Source: Euptelea pleiosperma (Eukaryota; Streptophyta; Magnoliopsida; Ranunculales; Eupteleaceae). From it: DNA of 64,000 nt. The translations under genes and the position numbers were made by a program. Shown piece by piece: positions 1-11,005 of the stretch; the stretch's first letter is position 1, and the number at the start of each line of letters is the position of its first letter. Below the pieces are notes generated by a model that saw nothing but the letters and a program-made list of their open reading frames with translations, was not told where the DNA came from and did no database searches. The stretch lies in the NCBI GenBank assembly GCA_035048495.1, contig CM068540.1, forward strand, positions 11,330,829 to 11,394,828, given 5' to 3'.

Positions 1-403
1 TCATTGGCTCTCCTGCTCTCTTCGTTCTTTGGGCCGACTTTTTGGTCCTCTTATTCAGCCCATATTTGGCCCATATCTTCTAGTCATAGCATGTGGGCTC
101 TTTAAGCTTTGATAATGGGCTTTCCTGATCGATGTGGGCTCGTAAGTCTCGAGAATTGTCCCATCGGGGTTTCCTGCGACAGAAGAAGCGCGTAATGAGA
201 CTTTATCAGAACAACTCAATGTCTAGACTTTCGAAAATGTGTTTAATGCATGCAAATATACCATTTCGTTCAGAAAAGTGTGTTTTACGCAACAAAAGAG
301 ACTCTTATGTAGAAAAGTAGATAAATATAGCATTTTAACGTAGGAGAGTGTGAAAACGCTTAGAAGATAACAGTGAAAAATACGCACTTTTAAGCGAATA
401 TCA
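1..403 (-). repeat. LTR fragment L1 (5' end of a TGATATTCGC-family LTR, reversed)
   Basis: The stretch reads, on the minus strand, as the first 400 bases of the LTR family that fills the window: it ends on the plus strand with AAGCGAATATCA, the complement of the LTR start TGATATTCGCTT. It matches the corresponding parts of the LTRs at 11006-14373 and 31800-32146. The rest of the LTR lies outside the window, so its TSD cannot be tested. A 62-codon antisense reading frame (132-320) recurs in most copies but looks like a by-product of LTR similarity. Confidence 0.9.
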
Positions 404-2055
404 CATAGCTTGGGCAGGGTCCGCGAGCTCTGTATCTATTGACCTTAATAAATACTTTTAACTTATTGCCTCTATTTAAAATGTGAAAAGTATCAGTTAT
501 CCAGACGAAGAAGGTGAAAGTGGTGGGTCAAATCTGTTAGGCCTTGGGAATGTTGCTGTCCCATTATCAAAGAAGACCTCTAAAGTTCATCCTTACTTGG
601 AGCCCAAGACAAGACCAAGTCAAGACAAAATGCTTAAAAAGATAGACAACAAGAATAATACAAGGGCCTCACTGGTCTAGTCAAGGAATAAATAAAAGTG
701 GAGAGCAACAAAAACCATGCCTACTAAAAGATAATACAAGACACATCCAACCCATTTGTAATAATATACCCTACCCTCAGACCAAAACTCCCTTTTTTCA
801 AAAGTTTTAAAAGAAAAATAGTTCCCCAAAACAAACCAAAAAATCCCTGCCCGCTTCCTAGGTTTGGAAAAGAATTTTAAAAGCAAAAGAAAAGATAAAA
901 ACAAGGTTTTGATGATTGTTGGTGATGGGGAGTCTAGCAACATATGAAAGGCCCATTCTATAGCTGATATACACAATTTTAGTCAATAACCCTCCCAAAA
1001 AATTGTCAAATGTTGAAAGTGGACTTAATAGCAACATAACATACCAAGAGCTTGGAATGAACATTTAGTTAGGGAAAGCTTCCCTTAAGTAAATGGCTGA
1101 GAATTTGGTCTCATATGACCTGCCTCTCACTTGCTAGAAGAGTAACTAGAGTTGATGAAAATCACTCCTCAACGCTTTGCTTTAACTTCTCAGCTTGGTT
1201 GGTAATGCTTCTTAGGAATAGCATGTGCTTTATGGTTTGGTCTAACAGAGCATCGATGCTACACTATACCATCATAGTGGAGAAAGCCAATCAGTCACAA
1301 CAAGCTAATGCACATTAGAAACATAGCGAGGACATACACCAAAAGATTACCTACCTTCAAGTAGATATGGACAGCAACCATATCAAATCAACGAGTATGT
1401 TTACTATCATGGACAGAAAAATGGAACAACACTGGTTCCACAAGTACAAGAGCCAACAACATAAATACAAATCAAAGAAAGCATATTATAACGGATATAA
1501 TAAGATAACAAGGAGTATATTTGAGTATACCTTGTTATACTTGGCGAAAGAATAGTCATCCGTTGGTGGGGCGCCATTTACAACTTTGACCTGCAAACAA
1601 TGTATACCAGAGAAACGATCATACCACTTGACAGTCTCATAAACCCACCATACTGAAAATATTTATTTTCGTCCTCTAATATTGTGCAAAGGTACACAAC
1701 ATACCCAATGATAAAGTTGCAAATTATCTATTCAAGCAGAAGAAGTAGATGGAAGCATTGCCAGGTGATCTGCATAGTAAATATCAAAATTGTTAGAAGA
1801 TAGGAAACTATCCATCCAGCTCCCACAAAAATCATTTCTAGAAAGCTTATTCAAGGCAACCATACAGAGCTTTATCAATCAGTGAAAACAATATTTAATT
1901 GCATTAAAATATATCTAACCTTCCAAAGTATTCCATGGTATAAATTGTTGTTCTCTCGATTAAGTAGCAACGTTGTCTTTTCAAGGGGTTGTTCAGAAAC
2001 TTCAGTTTTGATACCAAAAATTATAAAATAAGTTTCAAGAATTACCACAGCTCAC
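404..2055. other. No recognisable gene
   Basis: AT-rich DNA without a coding sequence I recognise. Short open stretches (483-680, 1115-1318, 1367-1555) have no visible family motif. The sequence does not match the LTR family that dominates the rest of the window. It could be intron or flank of the helicase fragment that follows on the minus strand. Confidence 0.5.
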
Positions 2056-2196
2056 CCAGTTATCTTGCTTGGTGGACTGCTCAACAAGATCCCGGTTGGA
2101 TTCGGTGTACAAGCTTGTGACAAGTCCAGGTTGACCAGCTCTTGCTGTACGTCCAACCCTATGCAAGAAGTCTACAGCACAAGTTGCAAATTCTGC
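2056..2196 (-). pseudogene. DEAD-box RNA helicase exon fragment (C-terminal helicase motif VI)
   Basis: One 141-bp exon-like block on the minus strand encodes VDFLHRVGRTARAGQ, which is DEAD-box motif VI (HRxGRxxR), followed by GLVTSLYTESNRDLV. This resembles the plant RH22-type organellar helicases as I remember them. DEAD-box proteins are ATP-dependent RNA helicases; motif VI contacts ATP and RNA. The block has an acceptor (TTCAAG before the exon at 2197-2199) and a donor (GTGAGC from 2055 down). I find no other helicase exons (Walker A, DEAD, SAT) nearby, and the residues after RDLV no longer look like the family. I read it as an orphan exon, either a captured fragment or the relic of a decayed gene. 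Confidence 0.75.
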
Positions 2197-2209
2197 CTTG
2201 AATAATGGA

Positions 2210-3984
2210 AATGATTGACAACAATTAGTTCCTCTAAGAAAAGAAATGATCCTTATGGTTATAAATTTATGATCCACCAAGGAACATAAATTGTTTTTTA
2301 TGATCCTTCCACAATGGAAAATAAGGACAATAAGTCGCACAAGCCACTAAAATTGTGAGCTTTTAATATAAAATTTATTATATTATAATAGTTGTCTTGT
2401 TTTAGTTTCAGAGAATTACCCATGTGTAAGTGAGTTAGGAAACTATTTTGTGACTTTCAATCCCCTGTGCTTTTCATAAGTATTCCTCAACCCTGAAAAC
2501 AAAACTTGCAACAAGATTTGACATATTCATACAAGTTCTTTCCTCATTGTGTGTCCGTTCTAATAAGCGTACAAAAGTTAGATATTTTTTACATTATAAT
2601 ACTCTTTTTAGCATGCGCACTAAAGTAGAAATCAAAATAGACAAAAAATTTATAGTGCCCGTAACAAATAATATGTGGCACTCTCTACAATGCCATAGCA
2701 GTAGAATCCTCTCCTACTTCTCCTTAATAACGTGAGGGATGATTATTGTGGGTGCATAGATTTTCTGCCGATCCACCTTATGATGTTGATATTCCTTTAT
2801 ACTTGTGGCCCCGCTGATGTGACGTATAGTGATCCCACATATATGATCCATGCATATCATGCAAATGCATTCGATGGCATTCTGTGCACTATTCTACGAC
2901 AAAATGCTGTGACTTTTACTCGCGTACTCTTTCTAGATCTTTTATTACTAGATACTCAATTCAGGATGTCAAGTAACTATCCTCCATACTATGCCTACTC
3001 ATCATGCACAAGCATGGATTCTCAAGATTAGTATCCAGTGGGTCCCACCTAGGAAACCATGTCAACATAAAGAAAAAATGGTTAGAAGTACAGAAACACA
3101 TTAGCATTCAAGGGAAGAGATGGCTTCCAATGTTAGAAAATAGGAGGGTAGAGAGGAACTAAAACAACTTTATATAACTTTGATAACAATTTAAAGAGCT
3201 GATTACAAAAAAAAAATGATAACAATTTCCAGAACATATTGTAATGTGAGGAACAAAACGGGGTGAAAAAGCTTAGAATTTTACCACACGTTTCAACTCC
3301 CGACTTGTATTTAATTATTACTTCTCATTATGACATGTCGGCTGCATGGGTAGGCTCAATGAGAGTAGAGAAACATTTTAGAACACAAGAGAATGTCGAG
3401 AAAATAGGACTGGATAGTGTTCTGGACTTCTTTTCTTTCAGCCGTATTCTCTTTGTAGTGCCTACAATTACCCGAACTTGTTGGCCAAAATGGATGCACA
3501 TAAGGATACGTTATATGTTGGGAACTCACTTCCCTGACATCCCTCTCTTCTGTTAATTCCTAGCAAAGTGAAGTAACTATACTTGATGCGCGATTTGATG
3601 CATAAATGACTGAAACTCAAATATGCCTGTCATTGCACACTTCAACATTTGTTTTCATTGTCCTCTTATCTTGCAAAGGAAATGATGAGTCATTGAACTT
3701 TGTTTGGGAGTCTATTGGTTAATAATGATATTTCCACAAGTAAGAGTGTTATTTGTAACCATGAGATCTTGTGTTTGACCCCTACTTACCAGGGAAAAGA
3801 AAAAGAAATTGTTGATTATATGCTGTACTTCTCTTTCATCAAGCTTAGTAAAAAGTTCTGTGTTGGTTTTTAGTTTTATAAAGTCATAAAAAAATGAGTT
3901 TTAACTACTACATCTGTTTCCTCTATAACTAATACTAGTATCTATGCATTTGAGGATAAAGAATTGGTATTGTTGCTGACTTTA
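2210..3984. other. No recognisable gene; AT-rich spacer
   Basis: No coding family is recognisable. Open frames at 2732-3031 and 3263-3556 (about 98 codons each) show no motif and have atypical composition for conserved protein. Near 3760-3785 there is a weak B-box-like string (GTGTTTGACCCC), but no convincing A box, so I do not call a SINE. Confidence 0.4.
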
Positions 3985-4262
3985 CTTAACACTTCCTACT
4001 GGGCAATGATTGTTCATTTTTTGTTGCTGATTTGTCATGTGAAGGGAGCTTCTCTATGAATGTGAGGGAGCACTAATATCTTGAAGTTGGGGAAATATAC
4101 AAGGTCTCATCCAAGTTAGAAGCAGCCTAGCTAAAAACACAACTGATGACAACTTGATTGCTAGCTGCTTAACAGCCTTTTCCTCTTGTTCCATGACGAA
4201 GGACTACAACAAACTTGTGAGCCTAGTGTAGAGAGAACTACCTGACCAGTGTATTCATGGGA
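3985..4262. repeat. Direct repeat, copy 1 (about 275 bp)
   Basis: This segment is repeated in the same orientation at 6271-6542 with scattered substitutions and one region of local difference near 4060-4075. The shared part runs from CTTAACA...CTGGGCAATGATTG to GTATTCATGGG. It is not part of the LTR family, and I recognise no protein in it. The MITE at 4823-5193 and the unrecognised sequence at 5200-6270 lie between the two copies. Confidence 0.85.
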
Positions 4263-4822
4263 CATTGAATGCAAAACCTATAGGACATCGCTTGGCTTTT
4301 GAGCTACAAGTAAACATAAGGACACCCATGCACAAAGGTATTTGGGAATCCAGCAGGTGGAGAGGCTGATTTTTTTGAAAAATCTTTGCTTAATATGAGA
4401 AGATTTAAAGAAAAACTGAGATCCAATAAAACATAATCGGTATTTCTGAAAATGAAGATAATGGTGGAAAGCAGATAGAATCGAACCTATATGTCCAAGT
4501 AAGGTTATTGTGGCCCTCTAAGCCTGAAATCTGAGAATACAGATAAGGAAGTGAGGAAATACAGGGGAGTTGTAAACAGAGGTTGAAGGTGAGTGCATTG
4601 TGATTGGTTGTCAAGATGTGAAGTTCCCTACATTGGAACGTCAAGCCTTTTAAACAACAGAAAAAGCTCCTAGCTGACTCATAATTTAGTCATCGTACCA
4701 ACATGAAAAATCAATATCAAACATGGTTGCCAATAAACAAGCAACTCTCTTTCAGAAATCCTTTTTTTTAATAAAGAAATTAATAAAATATAGGGTGGCA
4801 CTGCTCTACATGTTAGGATGTG

Positions 4823-5193
4823 GAGTAAAACTTCGGTCACAACCCACAATATGAGCCACGTGGCACACTATTAGAGGGTGCTGACTGTATGGATGTTTGG
4901 CCAGTCCATCAGTGGACCTGCAAACCAAAAAACAGCATGATTAGTGATTTCTAAGTGTTGGATTGAAGTCATTTTCATGGGTTGATTTTAACTATAGGAA
5001 TTTGAGCATTATTAAGTGTTATTTGGGTGCAAAGATCCAAAGTTTGTAAATCACTAATCAGGCTGATTTTTGGTTTGCAGGTCCACCAAGGGATTGGCCA
5101 AACATCCATACGGTCAGAGCACCCTTTAATGGTGTGCCCTGTGGCTCATATTGTGGGTGGTGACCGGCAACCATTGTGACTGAAGTTTTACTC
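4823..5193. mobile_element. Fold-back MITE, probably Mutator-like (371 bp, 10-bp TSD)
   Basis: Two long inverted arms (about 4823-4958 and 5045-5193) face each other around an 85-bp AT-rich spacer. The outer ends are GAGTAAAACTTCGGTCAC on the left and the complement of GAGTAAAACTTCAGTCAC on the right. Immediately outside, TTAGGATGTG occurs at 4813-4822 and again at 5194-5203, a 10-bp direct repeat that I read as the target-site duplication. A 9-10 bp duplication with long inverted repeats is the known hallmark of Mutator-like elements. The element has no coding capacity and must have been moved by a transposase in trans. Confidence 0.85.
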
Positions 5194-5203
5194 TTAGGAT
5201 GTG

Positions 5204-6270
5204 TGTTGTGTGTGTCAATACGTGTTTGACACGGCAAAATATCTGAAAGTGCCATGTCGGTTTCATTGCTTGATGTCAACACATGGGTCAGTTTCTAAGT
5301 TCATAGTGTATGCCCAAGAGGCAATGGGTCTTGGGTGCTATGTGTGGCAGCTTCATGAATTATTCCATTCAAGTGGCTATTGTGAGAATCATCATGGTAT
5401 GCTTAGAGATATTAGAAATTGGTTCAATGGCCATAGATTAATTGGATGTAGAAACAACATGTCAAAACTTTTATTCAAGTTAATTAATAGAATTGTGTTC
5501 TTTGTGTACAAGTGGGTAATTACTGTAATGCCTAAAACCCTGCTCCCTAGTGGATTAGGACTTCATATTCTCAATCGGAATATTATGGCCTAGCTTGTGT
5601 TGAATTCTAGGCCAATATTATGGCCCAACTTGTGTTGAATTTGCAAGGTCTCTTTTTCTAAAAGCCAACCAACAAACTAGAATTGAATCAGTTTTGTTTT
5701 TTCCGACATGACTATTACTTTGTTTTTCAGCTGAGTTCCAGATTCAGAAGATTATATTATATTGGCAATGCTAATATATTTTGACTGAGAATTTAAACTT
5801 TGGTTCCTGTCATAGTTCATTGGACTTGTGACTATTCTAAAATTTTGTCCCTGATCAAGCCTTGGAGTATTGTTGTCTTTTGGTCTTTCCCATTACAAGC
5901 TTGTCACTAATTTCACTTCTCATGTAAACGGACCAAGACTTTCTAGTTTGCAACAAAGTCCAGCCCCATATTATATTGATTTCATTTACTAAAAAGTAGT
6001 AAATATATGTGAATCCAGTGTTGCTTCTTCAATTCATTTACTAGTGAATCAGTGTCTCCTCTTTAGCTATTTTGCGATTTATTATCTTCCATGGGTCTTA
6101 TTTGACTGATTGCTAGCTTCAGCAACATTGATCAGTCCTGTTTCATACCCCGTCAGATAGAGACATAAGTGATGGTAACGTCATCCTTCAAGTGGTGGCC
6201 TAGTGGCTGTAAAAGGAGTTGACCGGAGTAGTGCAGCAAGCAAGGTTGGTTCAGCTGGTTACAAAAGCAT
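5204..6270. other. No recognisable gene; short tandem duplication near 5580
   Basis: A 130-codon open frame at 5201-5593 starts inside the MITE target duplication and shows no recognisable domain, so I do not call it a gene. At 5577-5645 a 36-bp segment containing AATATTATGGCC and CTTGTGTTGAATT is repeated twice in tandem. The remainder is AT-rich and unremarkable. Confidence 0.4.
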
Positions 6271-6542
6271 CTTAACATTTCATACTGGGCAATGATTGTT
6301 CATTTTTTGTTGCTGATATGTCATGTGAAGGGAGCTTCCCTATGCCAAGAAGCATTAATATCTTGAAGTTGGGGAAATAAACAAGGTCTCATCCAAGTTA
6401 GAAGCAGCCTAGCTAAAAACACAACTAATGACAACTTGATTGCTAGTTGCTTAAGAGCCTTTCCTCTTGTTCCATGACGAAGGACTACAACAAACTTGTG
6501 AGCCTAGTGTTGAGAGAACAACCTGACCGGCGTATTCATGGG
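6271..6542. repeat. Direct repeat, copy 2 (about 272 bp)
   Basis: Second copy of the segment at 3985-4262, same orientation. It ends about 290 bp from the myosin exons (which are on the other strand), so it may be part of the same captured or duplicated block. Confidence 0.85.
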
Positions 6543-6829
6543 AAATCTTTAGAACCTATTGCCATAAAATTGAAGAGCATTAAGGCCATAGGGCCAAGAA
6601 AAGTGTACAGTTCAGTCTATTTGAAATTCTCGCAGATATCATGGCATGAGGAAGCCACTTTTAAAAGTTAGCACACAATATTAGAAACTTCTAAAATGAA
6701 TAGAAGTAAGATTGCAATACCATGTTGGACAGTTAGAACAATGAAAGGGAAGGTGGAGAAAATAGACCATTATGGACTTCATTTCATCTGAAATAAGAAA
6801 ATCTGAGAATGCAGTAGGAGCCATATTAC

Positions 6830-7383
6830 CTTGAAGTGTGACCCAACGGAAGAAAATTTGGATGACTTCGATGATTCCCAGGGAGGTGGAGGAAATAGAC
6901 ATGCGACAAAGGGGCACTTCAAGGCAGTCAATAAATCTTGATGCTCTAGTACCACATAATCTTTGTTATTGTCCAGAAATTGATCGGCCTCATTTGTTAC
7001 CTGCGGAATATGTCGGAAAATATTATATAAGCAATTGAAGCAAAATAATAATAATAATGTATGTAGAAAATGAGCGTAAATATAGAAGCCAAGACATGTA
7101 TACCTCCCTTGCATAGTGAGATATGGTAAAATCAGTATGAGAAAGCTTTGGTTTCATAAGGCGTTTGTTATTTGAAATGTCTGGTACAACTTCTGGGCAA
7201 ATGTTTCTTGGGTTGACTTGGGAAACATGATGCATGAAGCAAGAAGACAAACATGAGTGGGAAATCCCTCCAATATTGAAGATTATCATATATACAATAG
7301 AGCATGGATAAAACAAAGAATGTAACTTCAGCTGCATACCAGGCTTCATCTAGAAGTGCAATAATACCTCCAGGTTCCAACAC
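6830..7383 (-). pseudogene. Myosin XI motor-domain fragment, three exons, broken
   Basis: Three consecutive minus-strand exons of a plant class XI myosin (actin-based organelle motor). Exon a (7340 to about 7383) encodes EPGGIIALLDEA and stops at a GT donor in the codon for the next Cys. Exon b (7104-7229) encodes MFPKSTQETFAQKLYQTFQ and then continues in another frame as KRLMKPKLSHTDFTISHYA: one base is missing near 7170. Its acceptor reads AT instead of AG. Exon c (6830-7000) encodes DNNKDYVVLEHQDLLTALKC and SSKSSKFSSVGSHFK between a CAG acceptor and a GTAATA donor. Exon order and phases match the family, so this is a genomic piece and not a processed copy. The frameshift and the lost acceptor make it a pseudogene. 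The next motor exon is not visible downstream. Confidence 0.88.
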
Positions 7384-8152
7384 AAAGATTCAGCTTGTCA
7401 ATTTTCATTGTCCGAAATGATGCATTAGAGGAGTGGAAATCACAAGAGGAAACTATGACTCACCAAAATATTCCATAAAAATTTAAGCAATAGATTTTAT
7501 GACTGGGAGTAACGACGGTTACTTCCTTAGCAGAATGGATCTTGACTTTCTTTTCCTTCGTTGTTTTATTTTTCTTCTTTTTCTAGCCAGTATCACAGGC
7601 TGTCCCGAGGGGTACCCCAGGGTATACATATCTTGAGGGTAGTTCACCCTCAACTGACCCGAGCGCCTTGGTTCTTTTTTGTTCGGCGTCGGAACTTTTG
7701 TTGTTCTTCGTTTACGGGTTATAAATGAAAATTATTCCATTCCTATGTTTTCACACTTACTTTGATTTCAATGTTTCCCTTTCATACATGCATCCGCATT
7801 GTAATAATGACCTAGATATTTTCCTTAGACCATTTCAAAAGGACGGGGAGATTTGTGCTCTGTAATACTTATCATGGTCTCCTCTTTCTCTTGTAATGGT
7901 TTTGATCAAGAATTCCTCTGTATAGCCAATATCGTGCTCGTCTAGTGGCCCCACGCACTTGGGGGCTAAACGAGTAGATTAGGTAGTATGGACCTACCCT
8001 TTGACCTTCTTTAGAACACATTCAGGTCATTTTACTTAAAAGTCATTCATCATATTGAAGTGTATGCATCTTTTATATATAATTGCCATAATTGTTTGCT
8101 TGTAATGGCACCATATTAGATATCTGTTGATTTATGTTACGCCCTTTTAAAA
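7384..8152. other. No gene; junction between myosin fragment and Tat element
   Basis: Pyrimidine-rich, non-coding. The part after about 7900 (GGGGGCTAAACGAGTAGATT and following) probably already belongs to the retroelement, upstream of its reverse transcriptase. I see no gag or protease there, so the element is truncated or strongly decayed on its 5' side. The exact junction is not visible. Confidence 0.4.
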
Positions 8153-9220
8153 ATGTCCACTATTGCACATGCCGATGTCCCATTCAAATGCTTTGTATGG
8201 GAACATGGTACTGAGTTCGTAACAGAGGAGGTTTACGCGGTTGAGAATACAAATCTACCAGAGGAGTTAGACACTAGCCTAGTTCTGGATTGTTTCGAGG
8301 AAGGAGTGGTAGCAATGGAAGAAATCTTGAAAGAAATTAATTTGGGCTAGCCTCAGGAAGATCGCAAGGTCTTTATATCAACATCCATGGGAGATCATGC
8401 AAAAATCGATCTGATAAATCTCCTATCTGAGTATCGCGATATTTTCACATGGAATTACGAAGAAATGCCTGGTCTGCCGGAGGATATCATAGTACACCAT
8501 TTGAGAATTTACACGCATGCCAAGCTTGTAAAACAAGCGCATCGGAAATTCAAGGCCGAATTAGAAATCCAAATCAATGTTGAACTCCAGAAGCTCACTA
8601 AAGCCGGTTTCATTCGTCCTATTCAGTGGTCTGAGTGGTTAGCCAATGTCGTGCCAGTCAAGAAGAAGAATGGATAGATCAAAGTGTGCGTAGATTTTCG
8701 AGACTTGAACAGCAATTGCCCTAAAGATGATTTTCCCCTACCCAATATGGACAACTTGATTGACAACACGTCCTACTATCAGATGTTCAGTTTTATGGAT
8801 GGTTACAGTGGGTACAACCAGATCAAGATGGCTGCAACAGATGAGATCCATACTAGTTTTTATTCCCCAATGGGTAGCTTTTGCTTCACGGTCATGCCTT
8901 TTGGCTTAAAGAATGTAGGGGCCACCTACCAAAGGGCTATGACTAAGATCTTTGGCGAGATGATGCACTGTGAGGTGGAGGATTACGTCGACGATGTGGT
9001 CGTAAGATCCCCCACAAGAGGGAGCCATTGTGACATCCTGAGGAAGGTTTTTGATCGATGCAGGCAAACAAATTTGAAGATGAACCCGTTGAAGTGTGCA
9101 TTTGGGGGGGTCAGTTCTGGTAAGTACTTGGAATTCCTAATTCGGCATCGGAGAATTGAGATTAACCCATCCAAATTAGACGCGATACAAGGTTTACCTT
9201 GTCCTAAAACTCTTAAATAA
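8153..9220 (+). pseudogene. Tat-lineage reverse transcriptase (broken)
   Basis: One reading frame runs through the protease-RT linker and RT core. Visible motifs are the N-terminal RT region with AGFIRPIQWSEWLANVVPVKK, VCVDFRDLNSNCPKDDFPLP, the DGYSGYNQI box, MPFGLKNVGATYQR, and the catalytic YVDDVVV near 8980-9000, the Tat form of the YxDD motif. The enzyme would copy element RNA into cDNA inside virus-like particles. In-frame stops at 8348 (TAG), 8675 (TAG) and 9218 (TAA) make it non-functional. Start is unclear because no gag or protease is preserved upstream. Confidence 0.9.
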
Positions 9221-10275
9221 ATCAAGAGTATGTTGGGGCGTTTGTCCTATATTCGCCGCTTTATACCTAATCTCTCTACGAAGATGCTTCCACTCATAGG
9301 GTTGTTAAAGAAGGATGCCATTTTTATTTGGTCCGAGGAATGCGAGAAGGCTTTCTTGGAAATTAAGTAGGAATTACTCAAACCTCTGACTCTAATGGCA
9401 CCTATTCAAGGATAGCCCTTGGTTCTTTATCTTTCTACCTTGGAAAATGCTATGGGTGTTCTCTTAGCCCAAGAGGATGAAGGGGGTGAGGAGAAACCTA
9501 TTTACTATCTTAGTCGGGTCTTGTTACCGGCCGAAACTTGTTATTCTAAAATAGAGCGAGCTTGTTTAGCCTTGGTTTTTGCCTCTCAGATGCTCCACCA
9601 CTACATGTTGACTCATTTTGTTACGCTAATGTGTGGGAGCGACCCTATAAAGTACCTCTTAAGTCAGCCAATTCTTTCGGGTCGTTTGGCCAGATGGTCC
9701 TTAATGCTGAGTGAATTTGACATCACATGTAAGATGCAGAGGTCTATTAAAGGACAAGCTATGGCCGACCTATTAGCTGAGAACCCGGTACCCTCTAGAG
9801 GAATCATTATCGAGGAGTTGCCAGATGAGGAAGTTTTCAAAGCCACGACCACCTTGGAACCCTGGCTCATGTTTTTCGATGGGTCTCCTAACAGGTTGGA
9901 CTCACAGAACGATGGAGGGGTAGGCATCATGTTTCGATCACCGGATGGTCCCTTGTATCCTTTTCCTTTAAGTTTGAGTTCGAATGCACTAACAATATGG
10001 CAAAATACGAGGCCTTGGCAATCGGCTTGGAAATGACCATCTTGGCAGACATCCACCATTTGCGAATTTTTGGGGATTCCATGTTGGTTATCTATCAAGT
10101 TACAGACCTATTCAAGGTCAAAGAAGAGCATTTGAAGCCTTATCAGCAGAAGGTTATGAGATTACTCTCATCCTTCAAGACGTTCGAGTTGGTACATATC
10201 CGTCAGGCAGAAAATTCTCATGCCGATTCCTTGGCCACCATAGCGGCCAAAATTCAGATGGGGCCTGACGAGTAG
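9221..10275 (+). pseudogene. Tat-lineage RNase H plus second (archaeal-like) RNase H domain (broken)
   Basis: The frame continues from the RT: LGRLSYIRRFIPNLS, then the gypsy RNase H region with KPIYYLSRVLLPAETCYSKI and SGRLARWSLMLSEFDI. A second RNase H-like domain follows: WLMFFDGSPN, NNMAKYEALAIGLEM, IFGDSMLVIYQV and RQAENSHADSLA, which carry the Asp/Glu residues of that fold. A dual RNase H arrangement is a known mark of the Tat lineage. Stops at 9368 and 9413 and a frameshift near 9965 break it. Confidence 0.88.
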
Positions 10276-11005
10276 GCCAAAAATGTCCGCGTGATCAAAA
10301 GGGTCTTACCAACATCCCTTTTGGAAGCTGACTAGGGAGAATCTTACCTCGTGGACACTCAAGACGCCTTCGCCGAGTTACCTGAGGATGAATGGTTTTG
10401 GCCCATATGGGATTGGCTGAAGCATGGTCGTGCACTGACCGATCGGGACGAATCTAGAAATGTCAAGTGACAGGCAATCCGATATGTGGTCATGAGAGAC
10501 AGTTTGTTCAAGCGTAGTTACAGTGGAGTCCTATAATGCTGTGTCTCGCGCAAAGAAGGGATGATCATCTTGATGGAAGTACATGAGGGAGACTATGGCG
10601 AACATTAGAGTACGGTCAGGCTAGCTCACCAGGTAAATACATTTAGGGTACTATTGGCCTCATTTGCACAAGGACAGCGTCAATCATGTTCAGAAATGTT
10701 GGACGTGTCAGTTACATTCGCATGTCGACCGTTTGCTGCCAAATTATCTGCATCCTATTAAGTCTTATTGGCCTTTCCAGACTTGGGGGCTGGATCTCAT
10801 TGGGAAAATCAATCTAGCCTCCAGCAAAAATCATGTTTGGATATTGGTTGCCACGGAGTATTTTACCAAGTGGGTCGAAGCTATTCCTTTGCGACGAGCT
10901 ATTTTCGCAGCAGTCGCCGAGTTTATAATGAGTCACATTATTTCAAGATTCAGAATTCCTCAGAAGATTGTCACCGACCATGGGACTCAGTTTAGAGGAG
11001 ACGTG
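10276..11005 (+). pseudogene. Tat-lineage integrase, N-terminal part (broken)
   Basis: The remains of the zinc-binding domain (CWTCQLHSHVDR) are followed by the catalytic core: TWGLDLIGKI with the first Asp, WILVATEYFTKWVEAIPL, and KIVTDHGTQFRGD with the second Asp. Several stops lie in 10273-10640 (TAG, TGA, TAA). The sequence is cut at 11005 by a reversed solo LTR, between the second Asp and the Glu of the DDE triad. The rest resumes at 14374. Confidence 0.9.

Noticed and set aside
132..320. 62-codon antisense frame (MWARKSRELSHRGFLRQ...) that recurs near each LTR start (14102, 31907, 33875, 34315, 58862)
   Set aside because: Recurrence follows from LTR similarity. Differences between copies change amino acids freely, and no family matches.
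3700..3800. Possible SINE with a B-box-like GTGTTTGACCCC
   Set aside because: No matching A box at the right distance, no target duplication and no tail.
5201..5593. 130-codon open frame on the plus strand
   Set aside because: It starts within the MITE target duplication, has no domain, and no regulatory signals are visible.
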